From Dactylonectria macrodidyma (taxonomy: Eukaryota; Ascomycota; Sordariomycetes; Hypocreales; Nectriaceae), in NCBI GenBank assembly GCA_020744425.1, contig JAGMUV010000002.1:1054001-1118000 (forward strand): a stretch of DNA of 64,000 nucleotides, given 5' to 3'. Of this stretch, positions 1 through 11,621 are shown in pieces. The stretch's first letter is position 1. Every line of letters starts with the position of its first letter. The position numbers and the translations under genes were made by a program. The notes below the pieces were generated by a model that did not search any database, had not been told where the DNA came from, and worked only from the letters and a program-made list of their open reading frames with translations.

Positions 1-2030
1 TACCAGCAGATGCAATGTATCGTCCGTCCTCAGAGAACTGCGAGCAAGCGAGACCCTTAGTGTGACCAGCAAATTCGCGAATGTTCTTGCCTGTGTCAAT
101 ATTCCACAGCTTAACGCGGAAATCTCCGGAGCAAGACACAATCGTGTTCGCACGCATTTGTACGGCGTTGACAGGTCCGCCATGGCCACGTAGCTGTCGC
201 AGCAAGGTCCCTGTCTCGCGGTCCCATACACAGATGCTAGTATCCTTACTACAAGTAACAATATGCTTGTCGTCAAAGGCCAGATCCAGAACAGGTGAGG
301 TGTGATGGCGAAGTCGACGAATAGGCCGATACCCAGCACGGACATCGTAGACGATACAGCTAGAGTCTGACGATCCTGTCACGAGAATTTTATCATCGTA
401 CTGGAGACACAGAATCGACGCCTTGTGGTGAGTCGGGAAAGAGACGAGGGTGGGCATCGACGTGGACGTCCGCTCATTGTCAGAGCCTGCAGCATAATGT
501 GTGGGGAGTCCTTCATCGTCAACGAGCATGCCACCTTCGTTAATGACTTCTGGGGGGCCGATGACCAGCTGGCACTCGAGCGTGCGCATGTCCCAAACGC
601 GGATTGTCTTATCACGGGATCCGGTGATGATCTTATACCTAGTACACAGTCAGTTTGCCTGCGCATTCCGTGAGTTTAAGGTGAGGAACATACTCATCAA
701 ACTGCAGGCAGTAGATACTATCTGAATGTCCGTTGAGGTAAACAGGCCGTGCCTTGCCAGATTTCCATCGGTGGGTGAGTTCCTGCTTCACCCGGTAGAT
801 CTCCTTCCAGTCATTAAATGGGGAGACTGGGGGTATTCCTAGTCCTGTGCCGGGGGTAACAGGTCCACTGGTGGCATACGTGGTCGTCATCTCTCGGAGA
901 CACGATTCGCGCCAGATGTGCTGGTTAGATATGACCTTTTTCCAGCTGTGAGAGACCTCGCTGGCCTTGACAAGAGAGGCGGCATCGAGGGAGGCCAAGA
1001 CATGAATAGCCAGCTCGGTGGGCAGCTTCGAGATGAAGTCGATCTTGCTGATGGTAGACCCTGAGTCGAATCCTAAGTCTGACTCGGTATCAGCTTCGGC
1101 ACCGGGGACCGTGAGAGTGATGCCAATGCCGCTCTCCCGGTCGTTTCCGTCATCGCTAGTTGTGGGGTTCAGCCACAGATTCTGCAGCCCCTGTCTGGCG
1201 AGGTACTCGTTCTGCATTGCTGCCGAGGCCTTAGCTGCGGCACCCGAGTTTGAGGGAATCACTGGTGGCTCACCCCCAAAACCAGGAATTGGCAGGTGGA
1301 ACGAGTTCGCGTGCGGGTGGTGATAGGCAGTCTGCTCCTGGCTCAGGTCGACATCATGGTCGAAGAAGGCCCGTGAGTGTCGGAAGCTGGCCGCTTGGCG
1401 GAGTCGATTCCAGGTAGAGGGCGTGTGTGAGGTGGTTGGCCTGACTCCATGCCATCCGTGTTGTGCGCTGTGGTGGGCATCGTGCTGGCCGAGGTTGTCC
1501 TCTGTCGCGGTGGAAGCCCCGCGGTGAACCATGCCTTTCAGGGAGAGCGATGCGCGACGGAAGATTCCCTTGATGCTTCCCGGGTTGTGATGATGGTGGC
1601 GGTGGTGGCTGTGATGGGCCTGGTGATGGCTCTGGCCTTGGGTCTGGCCGTTGGTCGACTCAGAGGTTTCTTCTTCAGTGTCGTCGATGGCAAGCTCGTT
1701 GAAGGGTCGTGGGAGATGATGCAAGTGGTCGTGTCCAAAGGCGAAGGACTTTGGACGGCGCCATGGCAGCGAGACGCTGAGGCTACGATGGCGCGGGGCG
1801 TTTGTCGCACCTGTGGCACCAAGGTCGCGATGCGAGTTGGGAGGAGTCGCAGATGGGCCAGCTGTTGCGCTGGTCGTGGTGGCGCTGGCGCTGGCGCTGG
1901 CGTTGGCATGGGTGATCGCGTCGGCAGATTCGCCTACGGTGGAGGACTCGGCAGCTGAAGCGGATGAAGGGTCCATCATGGCTTCCTGAACAGGCGCCCA
2001 GTCGCTGACGGGGAAGATGCGTCGGGTCAT
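1..2030 (-). CDS. F-box/WD40 repeat protein, FWD-1/beta-TrCP-like (partial, runs off left edge)
   Basis: Probable substrate receptor of an SCF ubiquitin ligase. Exon 1 is 2030-694 and exon 2 runs from 638 past the window edge; the intron 639-693 (55 nt) starts GTATGT and ends TAG, and joining restores the reading frame. Residues 1-330 are low complexity, with a His-rich run near 135-148. The F-box lies at about 331-378 (LPTELAIHVLASLD, then HSWKKVISNQHIW). WD40 repeats follow, with visible blades such as KIITGSRDKTIRVWD, ILVTGSSDSS, HIVTCSKDTSICVWD and TIVSCSGDFRVKLWN. Repeat order and wording resemble beta-TrCP/Slimb, the family that includes Neurospora FWD-1, which recognises phosphorylated FRQ; orthology is inferred. 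The ATG at 2030 is the first in frame; Met18/Met19 near 1979 are alternatives. The last blades are missing here. Confidence 0.88.
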
Positions 2031-5000
2031 GGTCGAAGCGCGACGCCCGCGTGGTGGCGCAAGCGAAAGGGACGTCGTCGAGATCGAGATCGGGAGTTTA
2101 TTTCGTCGTCGTCTCGGCGGTCTTGATTACGGTCGTCAGATTCCCAAGGGTCGGTGCCGTGAGTCGGGTCAAGTAAAGAAGCGGAGGTGCGGTATGTGGG
2201 CGGTGCAGCGCAGACGCGGACAAGGGCGTGGTTGGTGCGTGGGAGACCCAAGTTGCAGCAAGCAAGCACTGATGAGATAGAATCGATCCACGCAAGTACT
2301 TGCACGTGGCCAAGGAAAGATGTCAAAGAACCTGTTGGGCTTTGGCGAAAGGCGGTCGGTACCAATCTCTATCTTTCTCTCTCGTCACGAGGTGTTCGGG
2401 CGTGTTGAGCGCGACTGCGAGCCTGCTGAAGCGGGCGTGTCTCTGTTTTAATTTGAAATAGCGAGTGCCGTTGAGAGAGTCCGTGTCAGTGCGTGCCTGT
2501 CTGTGCAGTGCAAGGTATATTGAGGGGCCGTCTCCGCTTCGTTTGGTGCGTGTCTTGGGTGGCTCGGAGAATGAAGTGGGTAATGACGGCCTACTTTCGA
2601 TCACGTCTGTATTCGTAGTTCAAACAACTTCGCCGTGTTAGAAAGCTGTGTCTTTCAGATGGCGCTGTCACCGTTAAACAGTCTTTGCGGCTACCGGGGA
2701 GCACAAACAAACAAACAAAGTTAAAAATATGAATGTGTGTGACGGGGAAATGTGGTGGCAGACGCAAAGGCCGAGACGTAGTGTGAGTGGCAGGTCCAGC
2801 AGCACCAGGGTACAAAAACAAATATTGTCGATTATGAAAAACCCCAGCAAATCAACCGTCAGCCCGGATATCAGCGGCCAGTGATAGGCCAACGGTACAC
2901 AAGGGCTACCGGATCGGGAACCAGGGACAGTAAGGTAGCGAGGGTGGAGGGATCAGGGGCGGAGAGATGGGCAGAAGAGAGTGAGCGAGAGAGCAGGATC
3001 CAGGCCGGCCCAGGGACGGAAACGGTGACGACGAAAAAGGAAGGGAGATATAGGCCAGGGATGAGAGGGAGCGAGCAACCAAATGCGCGATGAGGACCAG
3101 AAAAGACCAAGAGGGGGCGAAGAAGGGGGGGTTTAAGATGGACGGGTGGTGCCAGTTTAAAACAAGAAATAAAGAAAGGAAGAGACTAGGCCACGGAGAA
3201 AGAGGCTTAAGCCCAGGTAAATCTCCGCAAGGTACAGAGGCGATTCAGAGATTGCCAAACTGGCTAGTGATGGAACCCCCCTAGTCTCATCCCCAGACAA
3301 CGGAACGGGATCGAGAATACGTCGCCCGTCGACGCCCGTCCGGAGCAGCCAAACCGCCAAGAAACAACAAGTCTCCGCGTCCATGCGTGGGTGCAACACA
3401 TGCACAGGAATCAGGCCCAAAAGAGGTGAATTGGAATGCGGGCGCCCCGGTGGAGCCAAAGCAAGACCCGCTCGGATGGCAGATGGAAGACGGATTGAAT
3501 GGATGAAAAGATGATGGGGCACGTCCGAATACGCCGGCCTCGACGCCGTTCAACCTACCTAGACTTCGAGCCCTTGCCCAGCAAACCACCTGGCAACTGG
3601 ACAGTGGGAGACAATCAGGACCCAAAGACAGAAGACAGGCTTCACCGCCTTCCACGGGCTGCGTTTTCGGGACCAGATGCTGCATTCCCAAGAGAACAAA
3701 TGACCCGAACGGGCTGGATCTGAAGTCGCCTCCCCCCTTCTCGGCTAGCCAGATGGCGTCAACCAGCGGCCAGCCCTCTGCTATCAGTGGCGTGAAGCGC
3801 AAGACTCGGTGTTTGGGGCTTGCCGGGTTGGTGGGTGTGTGGCGGACAATAGAATCATGGATATTCATCCAGCAGTTGTGTAATATTGGGCCTCATCTTA
3901 ACAAACCCCGTATTCCCCTTCCGAACCATTTTCTTCGACGGGTGGATTCTCTCTTGAAGACATCTCAGCCGTCCCGTAATAACGGGTTAGACTTGCTTTT
4001 ATTTCCAGAGCCCGTCGCCCATGCACGACACCAGGTACGGGCCCTGTGTTGTCATCTGTAATGAAAGCCGCGTCTCGCCAAGAATCATCACCCTCTTGCG
4101 GCCCTACAGGCGAATCCCGGGTTCGCTTTGCTTTTTACTGGCGGGCGTAATGTACACAAGCCAAGGCAAAAATACACGGCACATCCTCCACGCCCAACAC
4201 TTGGGGACAGAGCCATTGCAACTTCTCAACACGTTGGGTATTCTTACAGAGCCACGAAACCGCGGTCCTTCTTTCAGGGGCAAACTGGTTCGCCATTGGG
4301 TCTGCTTGGGCCAGCTCGTTGGGTCGCTGAACCTGGCCCGAGACGCTAAAGCGCTCTGGACCCTCTCCCACCCCCGATGGTGTGGTTTGCATTGCAAGGG
4401 GGTTCTCCCCGGATTCCTTCCTCCTTTGATGATCTCATCCACAGGGATCGCCCTCGTCTTTTTGCTTGCTTACTGTTTAGATACGGATGCTCGGGCGATG
4501 GCATCTTCTGTAGTGCTCCGTTCACGGTGCCACCGAGCATGATCCCGTGGTTCACTCAATGAATGTCGTGAAGAGTCCAGACGGACCGCTCATAACTCAT
4601 AAACACAAGCATCCCACACCGATAAGTCTCATGCAGACACAACGAAGACGATCACCCTGATTCATGCCAACCCTGACTCGCAAGTACATTCGTCCTGTCG
4701 CCTTCCCGCAAACTTTTTTTTTTCGAGATGGAGCCGCCATTATCGCCCCCCAGGAGATCCAAGCCACTCACATTCCATCAACCCATCAGGTTTGGGCTGG
4801 GAGATCTGGAGAAGGTCAATTTCCTTCCCTTCGAGAAGCCCCAATCCCTTCCAAGTACAGCTTAGCTCACCCCGACTAGACGGAGAGCCCGAACGAACGC
4901 CGCCGCCACAAGTCATGCCGAGCAATGTTCTGACGGCCAACGACCACTCCTTATTCTGCCGCTTACTTCAGCGTGGCCATGACTGGTGTAACTGGAGTCG

Positions 5001-5682
5001 CTTCGTCTGTGATACCACAGCGAGAACTATTTCTTGTTTGCGGTATATTTCCTACTGCATGAAATGGAACGAAAGACACCCGAAGACATAGCGACATAAT
5101 GCCAACTATCTTCCGTGTGCCCTGGCAGGTAGCTTGTCTTGAAAGACCATGATAGAGGCACCTAGGTCTAATCTGAACGAACATATGACAACTTCTGGTC
5201 ATAACAAGCTCAAAAGCGATCAGCAAGCTTCATATGCAGGGCATCCTAGCTTATGTCAATTACATTAAAGTTGTGGTTCACGACAGAACGGTTGCGTGAC
5301 TCCGCAGCCTTGTGGGAGCTAGGGGATTGGAAGGCGACTGCCTCGGTCCACGAAACACCAGGACTTAGGACCCCAATGAGATTCGGATGGAGATAGCACA
5401 TCGGCCGCATTGAATTGAACAATACCCATTACTACACCATCCTCTGGAGCTGTGAATCCTCATTCATGAGAAGTCGTGGACTGAGTGCAAGACCTGGAGG
5501 ACAATTGTGGATCAAGTTTTTCCCGAAATCCAGGGTCCATTCTGGAAAGATTCTTATCTTGGAAAGACACGGTTTCAAGCTTCAATTTTCACACGTTAGT
5601 CAAACCGACGTCAAAACTCACACATTGCCTCGTGGCTCCTCTCATACAAGCAATTGAGCTCTCCAACGCCCCAGTTTTCCAA
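2031..5682. other. Long gene-free stretch between divergent genes
   Basis: No convincing gene. It separates the divergent F-box gene (-) and the DUF7704 gene (+). About 2880-3190 is strongly purine-rich on the + strand, meaning pyrimidine-rich on the strand of the F-box gene, as often seen in fungal promoters and leaders. The open frames here (for example 3287-3868 and 4021-4542) have irregular composition and no recognisable domain. Confidence 0.6.
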
Positions 5683-6177
5683 ATGGCTCCTCAACAGCAA
5701 CAAGTGGCCTTCCGGATCCACGTCATTTACCGCATGTTCTTCTTCCTCATCGAACCCATATCCGCGCTCGTGGGGGCCTTTTACAGCCACTTCCGGCAGC
5801 ACGAGTACCTCTCGCTCCTGAACGCGGCGTCGACGGCGGAGCAGGTGCCGCTAAGCACGTCGGTGGCGCTGTCGCAGCTGTCCAACATGTACCTGTTCTT
5901 CGCGCTCAACGAGGCGCTCGTGCTGCGGTCGACGGCGGACCTTCGCGTGTGGCGCGCAGTGCTGTTTGTGCTGCTGCTGGCGGACCTGGGCCACCTGTAC
6001 TCGCTTCGGGAGCTCGGGGCCGGCGTCTACTACAATGTCGCTGGGTGGAACGTGAGCGACGTGGGCAACGTGCCGTGGGTCTATCTCGGGGCGACGATGC
6101 GGGTTTGTTTCCTGGCGGGGATCGGGCTGGGCGAGTCGCGGGCTCTGAAGCGAAAGGATTGGAAGAAGAGCGCGTGA
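5683..6177 (+). CDS. Small multi-pass membrane protein, DUF7704-like
   Basis: A 164-residue predicted integral membrane protein of unknown function. I start it at the ATG at 5683 (MAPQQQQVAFRIHV). The open frame extends upstream to 5485, but that extension is polar, untidy sequence and is probably leader. About four hydrophobic segments are visible: VIYRMFFFLIEPISALVGAF near residues 14-34, a central stretch around LSNMYLFFALNEALVL, then WRAVLFVLLLADLGHLY, and VYLGATMRVCFLAGIGLG near the C-terminus. The tail is basic (SRALKRKDWKKSA). The layout fits the fungal DUF7704 family, recalled by pattern and not searched. Codon use is GC-rich, particularly at third positions. No neighbour suggests a role. 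Confidence 0.8.
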   Translation: MAPQQQQVAFRIHVIYRMFFFLIEPISALVGAFYSHFRQHEYLSLLNAASTAEQVPLSTSVALSQLSNMYLFFALNEALVLRSTADLRVWRAVLFVLLLADLGHLYSLRELGAGVYYNVAGWNVSDVGNVPWVYLGATMRVCFLAGIGLGESRALKRKDWKKSA

Positions 6178-7331
6178 TCGAACTAGATGAAGTGAGGCCG
6201 GTCATGAATTCACAAATGGTCACACACGAGGTCGCAGGATAGTCGGGATATTTTAGTGGTGGGCGTGTGTCGAGTCCAACTCGGGAGGGATACCCGACAC
6301 CCGATACGCGATGGAACTGGCGCATTGAGATGTTGGTTATGGAAGGGTCACGATGAAGCTTCGCGTCCGTACAGCCGAGCAGTGTCGCATCATGGACGAA
6401 CGGAAGAGAGGGGAAAACACAAGGCAGAAAGGAAGCAAAAAGGACGGAGAGCAACAAACCCTGCCACACATCTAAATCTCACGTTGCATCTCATTGCATC
6501 TCGGCACTTTTTTAAGGTCTGGCGTCGTATGTGTGTCTCCTCAAGTCTGGGGGTCGAATTGGGGTCATGTTTGGCGGAGAAATCGGCAACCGTTCGGATT
6601 AAATTTCACAGCCTTTGCCCACGATAATCCGGCCGCCACCAACACCAGATAGCCCAGCAGCCCCGAGATGGTGGGGTAAGTTGGAGCGGGAGACGGATTC
6701 GAATGGGGCCTTTTGCGGGACGACTGCTCGAGATGCGACCCTCTGAGGCCCTCCATGACCCGTCGATGACCCTATCGCGTCCCGTTGCGATGTCCAGCCG
6801 ATGTCATTGACCCGGATCGAGTGCGGGATAAGGCCTGACGGGGCAAAAGCCGACCCCCAAACCCAATGGCTTCTTTCGCTCTCCCCCCCCAAAGCTGCCC
6901 CTCCAACCCCTCCTAGCGCTTAGGTAGCCTCCGAACATTTTGGTTGCCCCTCACTCCAATGGAGCTGTTTGCCCCGCGACGCTCGTCGCAACGACGAGGA
7001 GCTCATGACCGAAGTGAGTGGGGGTTTGTTGGGATGAGAACTAGCTTTGGGTTCTCGGGCGACAACTTTGGGTGCTGATTGGCGTCGTCGGACATAGAAT
7101 CAGTGAGGGAGGTACCAGAGGAGGCAGAGGAGGAGTAAGGGGACAGGGTGGGAACGCGGCACTCTTGTCTGCATCAACAAATCACCCCGGGTGTCGGCGG
7201 ACTCTCCAGTCCCGACCTCGCCGATCAGGGCCTTATTAATAAGAATTCAGATCCCCCGTTCGCAGTCGATTGTCGTACTTCCCTCCTTCTCTTCTCCTCT
7301 GCACAGTCATCAGCTCAAATCCACCATCATC
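6178..7331. promoter_or_regulatory. Intergenic region and promoter of the alcohol dehydrogenase gene
   Basis: No gene seen. Near the right end a pyrimidine-rich tract (about 7275-7308) lies 25 to 55 nt before the ATG at 7332, which is typical of fungal transcription start regions. The rest probably holds the 3' UTR of the DUF7704 gene and the promoter. Confidence 0.5.
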
Positions 7332-8526
7332 ATGTCTGCCCCCGAACAATTCCAGAGCTTCCAGTCGCCAAGCGCTGAGAACTGGCTCGAGTTCGAGAAG
7401 AACACCTTCCAGCCCCGTCCCTTTGGCGACAAGGACATCGACATCAAGATCGAGTGCTGCGGTGTCTGCGCCAGCGATAGGCACACCATCAGCGGCGACT
7501 GGGGAGGCTGCCCCTACCCTCTGGCCGTCGGACACGAGGTCGTCGGCAAGGTCGTCCGCGTCGGCTCCAAGGTCACCTCGGCCAAGGTCGGTGATCGTGT
7601 CGGCGCCGGTGCCCAGGTCTACTCGTGCCAGGACTGCCGCCAGTGCAAGAACGACAACGAGACGTACTGCAAGGACCAGATTGACGCCTATGGCGCTCCC
7701 TACCTCGACACCGGGTTCACCACCCAGGGCGGTTACTCGTCACACACCCGAGTCGATGAGTACTGGTGAGTCTCCAATTCCGTGCTTTCAACTGCTGTCT
7801 CATCAGTCAGGCTCTTCCTGATGAGACGGCAGCCTCTTCTCAATGGGTTGTCCACTAACCATGCATCCTTCTCACAGGGTCTACCCCATTCCCGAGGCTC
7901 TCTCCAGCACCCAAGCCGCCCCCATGCTGTGTGCTGGTATCACCGTCTACAGCCCTCTGAAGCGACTCGGCGCCGGCCCTGGCAAGAAGGTCGGCATTGT
8001 CGGCATCGGTGGCCTCGGCCACTACGGTGTCCTCTTTGCCAAGGCCCTCGGCGCTGAGGTTTGGGCCATCTCCCGCTCGCGCGCCAAGGAGGAGGACGCG
8101 AAGAAGATGGGTGCCGACGGCTTCCTGGCCACTGGCGAGAAGGACTGGACCAAGGGCCACGAGACCACCTTCGACATCATCATCAACACCGCCACGTCGT
8201 TCGAGGGCTTCGCTCTCAGCGAGTACCTCAGCCTGCTCGACGTTCACGGCCACTGGAACTCAGTCGGCCTCCCCGGCGGCGACGGCCTCACCATCCGCAA
8301 CCAGGACTTCCTCTCCAACGGCTGCTACATCGGCAGCTCCCACTTGGGCAGCCGCCGGGAGATGCTCGAGATGCTGCAGCTCGCAGCCGACAAGGGCATC
8401 AAGTCGTGGATCGAGGAGATTCCCATCTCCAAGGACGGTCTTCAGCTGGCCATGAACAACCTCGCGACCAGCAAGGTGCGATACCGATCGTGCATGGTCG
8501 GTTACGACGATGCATTTGGTGCTTAA
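7332..8526 (+). CDS. NADP-dependent zinc alcohol dehydrogenase (ADH6/cinnamyl alcohol dehydrogenase-like)
   Basis: Medium-chain zinc dehydrogenase of 360 residues, the same length as yeast Adh6. It is likely to reduce aldehydes to alcohols with NADPH in the cytosol. Exons are 7332-7765 and 7878-8526; the 112-nt intron (7766-7877, GTGAGT...CAG) splits a Trp codon and splicing gives VDEYWVYPIPEALSS. Visible residues: catalytic zinc ligand Cys46 (CGVCASD), His68-Glu69 (GHEVVG), structural-zinc cysteines 99, 102, 105 and 113, the Rossmann motif GIGGLG, and Ser-Arg-Ser after the second strand (AISRSRAKEEDA), which in this family favours NADP(H) over NAD(H). The ATG at 7332 is in good context after a CT-rich tract. 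The exact substrate is unknown; members reduce aromatic and aliphatic aldehydes. Confidence 0.95.
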
Positions 8527-10028
8527 ACGAGAGAAAGAGGTAGAGAAGGAAATAAAAAGGGTGAAACTCAAGGCGAGGGAGTTGAGGTTATGGGTGGTTG
8601 TGGAGAAAGACCCCTCATCATGAGCGGGCACCCTGATGGCTTCAGGAGAATGACGACAACCTCCATGAGACCCAATGGGTCCAAGTCAAAGCTGCTTACC
8701 TATCAATAGTAGGGAGGTCGGCTTATATAAACACCAACATATGACGAATTGAATGTGAACATATCAACACTATCCAATTACCGTGCTGTGATGTTGGCGA
8801 GGGTGGATGACGACTGCGCGATCAATTATTCCACCATTTCGCGTGCTTGCTGAGGAGGCCATGTCACGACAACCTCACCTCGCTTCGAACCACGCAAGCG
8901 AATAGAAGACAGCATTACTAAGACATAGGAACTATGGAAACTCAAAATCTGCTGACACAGCAATGATAGGTAAGTGTATCATCTGTAATCCAAACAACAT
9001 TGAATAAGCAGGCTTGGCAGAGTCCTCGGCCATGCCTATGCTCGGTATGCAGCGCGACCCAAAACCGCCAAGCGCAGTGCACCCCTCCCCCCAATCCCCA
9101 AATGCCTCCCCCAAACGGTGCGTCTCATGCGCTTCTAGTCCTCATGACACACACCAAAAAGGCCATCACACTTATCTACGGGTTGCAACTGGCGCAGTGG
9201 GCGCTATTCCTATTGCGCCTCGCCGAAGAAGCCCCCCGCATCGTTGACCTGCAGGGGTGAGAGGGTGGGCCAAGCAAATCATTCACGACTCCAGGGCGAC
9301 TTTTTCACTCGGCTTCGTCTGCACGATATGGTCCATGTGACTCACGCCGCAGGTGGTTTTCTTTTACAACCCCATCATGGCTCTGCTCCAGCCGCCAAGA
9401 GACCAGGACGGTGGGTGTGCGAAGTCATGATGCCACGGCCGGGTTCCGCTCGTTCGTGTCGCATTTAGCAACACGTTCATGTATGGCACTCGACGTTGAC
9501 AAGCAGCCTCTACCCTGAACCGGTTAGCTGGAGCAGCAGCTCATGCGCTTTCGCCCAGTCAAGTAGACCGTGAAAACCTCCAATTGAGCTAAAACGGGAG
9601 CATGGGGTTCTTTGCGTAATTTTGCGACACGTCGCGGGTGTTGCTGGTTTTGGCGGCGAAACTATTCAGGCCTTAGTTGATCGCACCCCGGCGCATCGCG
9701 GCCGGCCTCGCATGTGCAGGAGGGCTTGGTCTGAGTGATACCCTGTCCGATGTTGAAAGCCAGGCGGGTCATAGCTGTGTTGTAGAGTCACTGCTTTGCG
9801 AGTGAGTCTTTAAGATGGCGCTGATGCCCCCTTTGCAATGCCTTCTAAAGATTGATGACTTTCATATACAACACCTCCAACACAATCAAATCTTCAGAGA
9901 CTTACCTCATAACACCAATTCCTTTAGCCTTGACTCTTTGAATATCAATTGAACATTCCAATCCTTTATTACAATCGCCAGCATCCAAGTCGCTCTTACA
10001 CTCACCATTGCCGTTGCTGCCCGGCGTC
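8527..10028. other. Intergenic region upstream of the WD40-like gene
   Basis: No gene seen. The left part holds the 3' UTR of the dehydrogenase gene, including a TATATAAA-like string near 8724 in no obvious promoter position. The right part, about 9840-10028, is the probable leader of the WD40-like gene. Confidence 0.5.
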
Positions 10029-11097
10029 ATGTAAGTCGATCCCTCCTCCATCATGACTCCACGCTCACCCATGCTGACAAACAACCAGGGGTCAACCGCC
10101 TGCCTCAGGCTCAACCATGAGCACCACGACTACTCTTACCGAGAGCGCCATCTCTTCTGGCTTCAACCTGACCCTGCGATACCGCCGCCTGTGCAGCAAG
10201 GCCGAAACCACAACCGTGGGCATCTCGCCGGCCAACTCGGCCGCCTTCGCCATCTACACGGCCGGGCAGACGGCCCAGACCTGGATCGACGTCTTCGACC
10301 TCAATAGCCAGCGCGGATACTGCAAGACGAGCGGATCCGACGCGACATTTGCGCCTCAGGGGAACCGTCTCGCTACCGTCCGCGACTGGACCGTCCAGCT
10401 GGCTGGGGGCGTCGAGTATCGCCACAACACCACGGTGCTGCTGCGCGATGTCATGACGGGCAAGACGAGCAGCGAGCTGAAGCAAGCCAGCGGAGCTCCC
10501 GTGGCTTGGAACAGCGATGGGAAGCTACTCGCAGCGTCAGAGGGCCAAAACCGCATGGGAATATGGGATGTCCGCACCGGCGTCAGAATCGGTAGAGTCA
10601 TGAGCCACATCGATACCATCACGCACGCCGCCTTCATGCCGGACAACAGCCTAGTGACCGTCTCACGGGACGGCACGCTGCGCATCACCAACGTCGCAAC
10701 GGCCAAGACACTTCGACGCCTAGAGATGGGCAACGAGAACTCGGCCAACCCGCGCGGCCTCTCCGTCTCGCCCGACGGCCGGCGCATCGTCTCCATCTGG
10801 GGCACGACCGTCCACGTCTGGCTGCCGCGCTCCAACGACCTGACATCGTACGGCCTCAACTCGGTCCGCCGCAATGAGGGCTGGCCGCTCTGCATCTCGG
10901 CCGACTGCCGTCTGATCGCCTGCCGCACAGAGGACGGCTTCGACATCATGGACGTTGACTCTGGTGAAGTCGTCCTGGCCCGCGACGAGGACGTGATCGT
11001 GACCGCTGCCGCCTTTTCCGTCGACGGCCAGACGCTTGTGCTGGGAAAGATGGACGGCCATGTTGAGGTTTGGGATGTGCTCAACAGCAAGGCCTGA
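10029..11097 (+). CDS. WD40-like beta-propeller protein with a split start codon
   Basis: Predicted propeller protein of unknown function. The obvious ATG is at 10117 (MSTTTTLTESA, 326 residues). A canonical intron at 10031-10088 (GTAAGT, GCTGAC branch-like site, CAG) would, when removed, join AT at 10029-10030 to G at 10089. That creates an upstream in-frame ATG and adds MGQPPASGST before the old Met, giving 336 residues. I give the longer span; the 10117 start is the fallback. WD-like blades include LLAASEGQNRMGIWDVRTG, SLVTVSRDGTLRITNVATA, RIVSIWGTTVHVW and LVLGKMDGHVEVWDVLN. The repeats are weak and I cannot assign the protein to a known complex. The new N-terminus fits the general N-myristoylation pattern (Gly2, Ala6, Ser7). 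Confidence 0.8.
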
Positions 11098-11621
11098 GAC
11101 CTTGTTTGTACGATATAAAGCTTTTTCAATATGCGATCATGACTGCGAGGAGTTTGGATCTGTGAGCATTCCACATGCTGGGTTTTTGGTTGAGAGATTA
11201 TGATATTGTATGCAGCATGTTTCGGGATCTCGGGTATCAGAGGTTTGCGTGGTTTCCAGGGCTTCCGAGAGGGCGACGACGATGAAGGGCCAAGATCCAA
11301 CATCATCGATGCTCGCTCTTTCAAAAGTTTGTTATTATCAACTAATGGCAACCGCACGCAGAACGTGGTCAGATAGTTTGCTTTGCTTAATTTCTCATTT
11401 TGCTTTAAATGTAGCAAGAATGTCTTAATACATGGTAAATCCTTCATCGTGTTTCCCCCCCTGTAACTCCCAAGCTACCCGTGTTAATTCTGTACCAGAT
11501 GTGTATATCTGTGCATCAAGTTGAAGAAGAAAAACAGAAGGAAGAAAGTAAAGATAGCCGCTTGCAGTATAAGTCGTGGTATAAGAAGCTTCAAGCCAGT
11601 TCCAAATCCCAACGGGCGCAT
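11098..11621. other. Convergent 3' intergenic region
   Basis: Short AT-rich gap between the 3' ends of the WD40-like gene (+) and the membrane beta-trefoil gene (-). It probably holds both 3' UTRs. No gene seen. Confidence 0.5.

Noticed and set aside
3287..3868. 193-codon open frame on the - strand
   Set aside because: Irregular composition, no domain, lies within the purine/pyrimidine-skewed upstream region of the F-box gene; looks like a chance frame.
4021..4542. 173-codon open frame on the + strand
   Set aside because: No recognisable motif or regular amino-acid usage, and overlapped by several other chance frames in the same region.
10356..11447. 363-codon open frame on the - strand opposite the WD40-like gene
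   Set aside because: Shadow of the + strand gene, which shows real repeat motifs; the antisense product is Ser/Arg-rich without domains.
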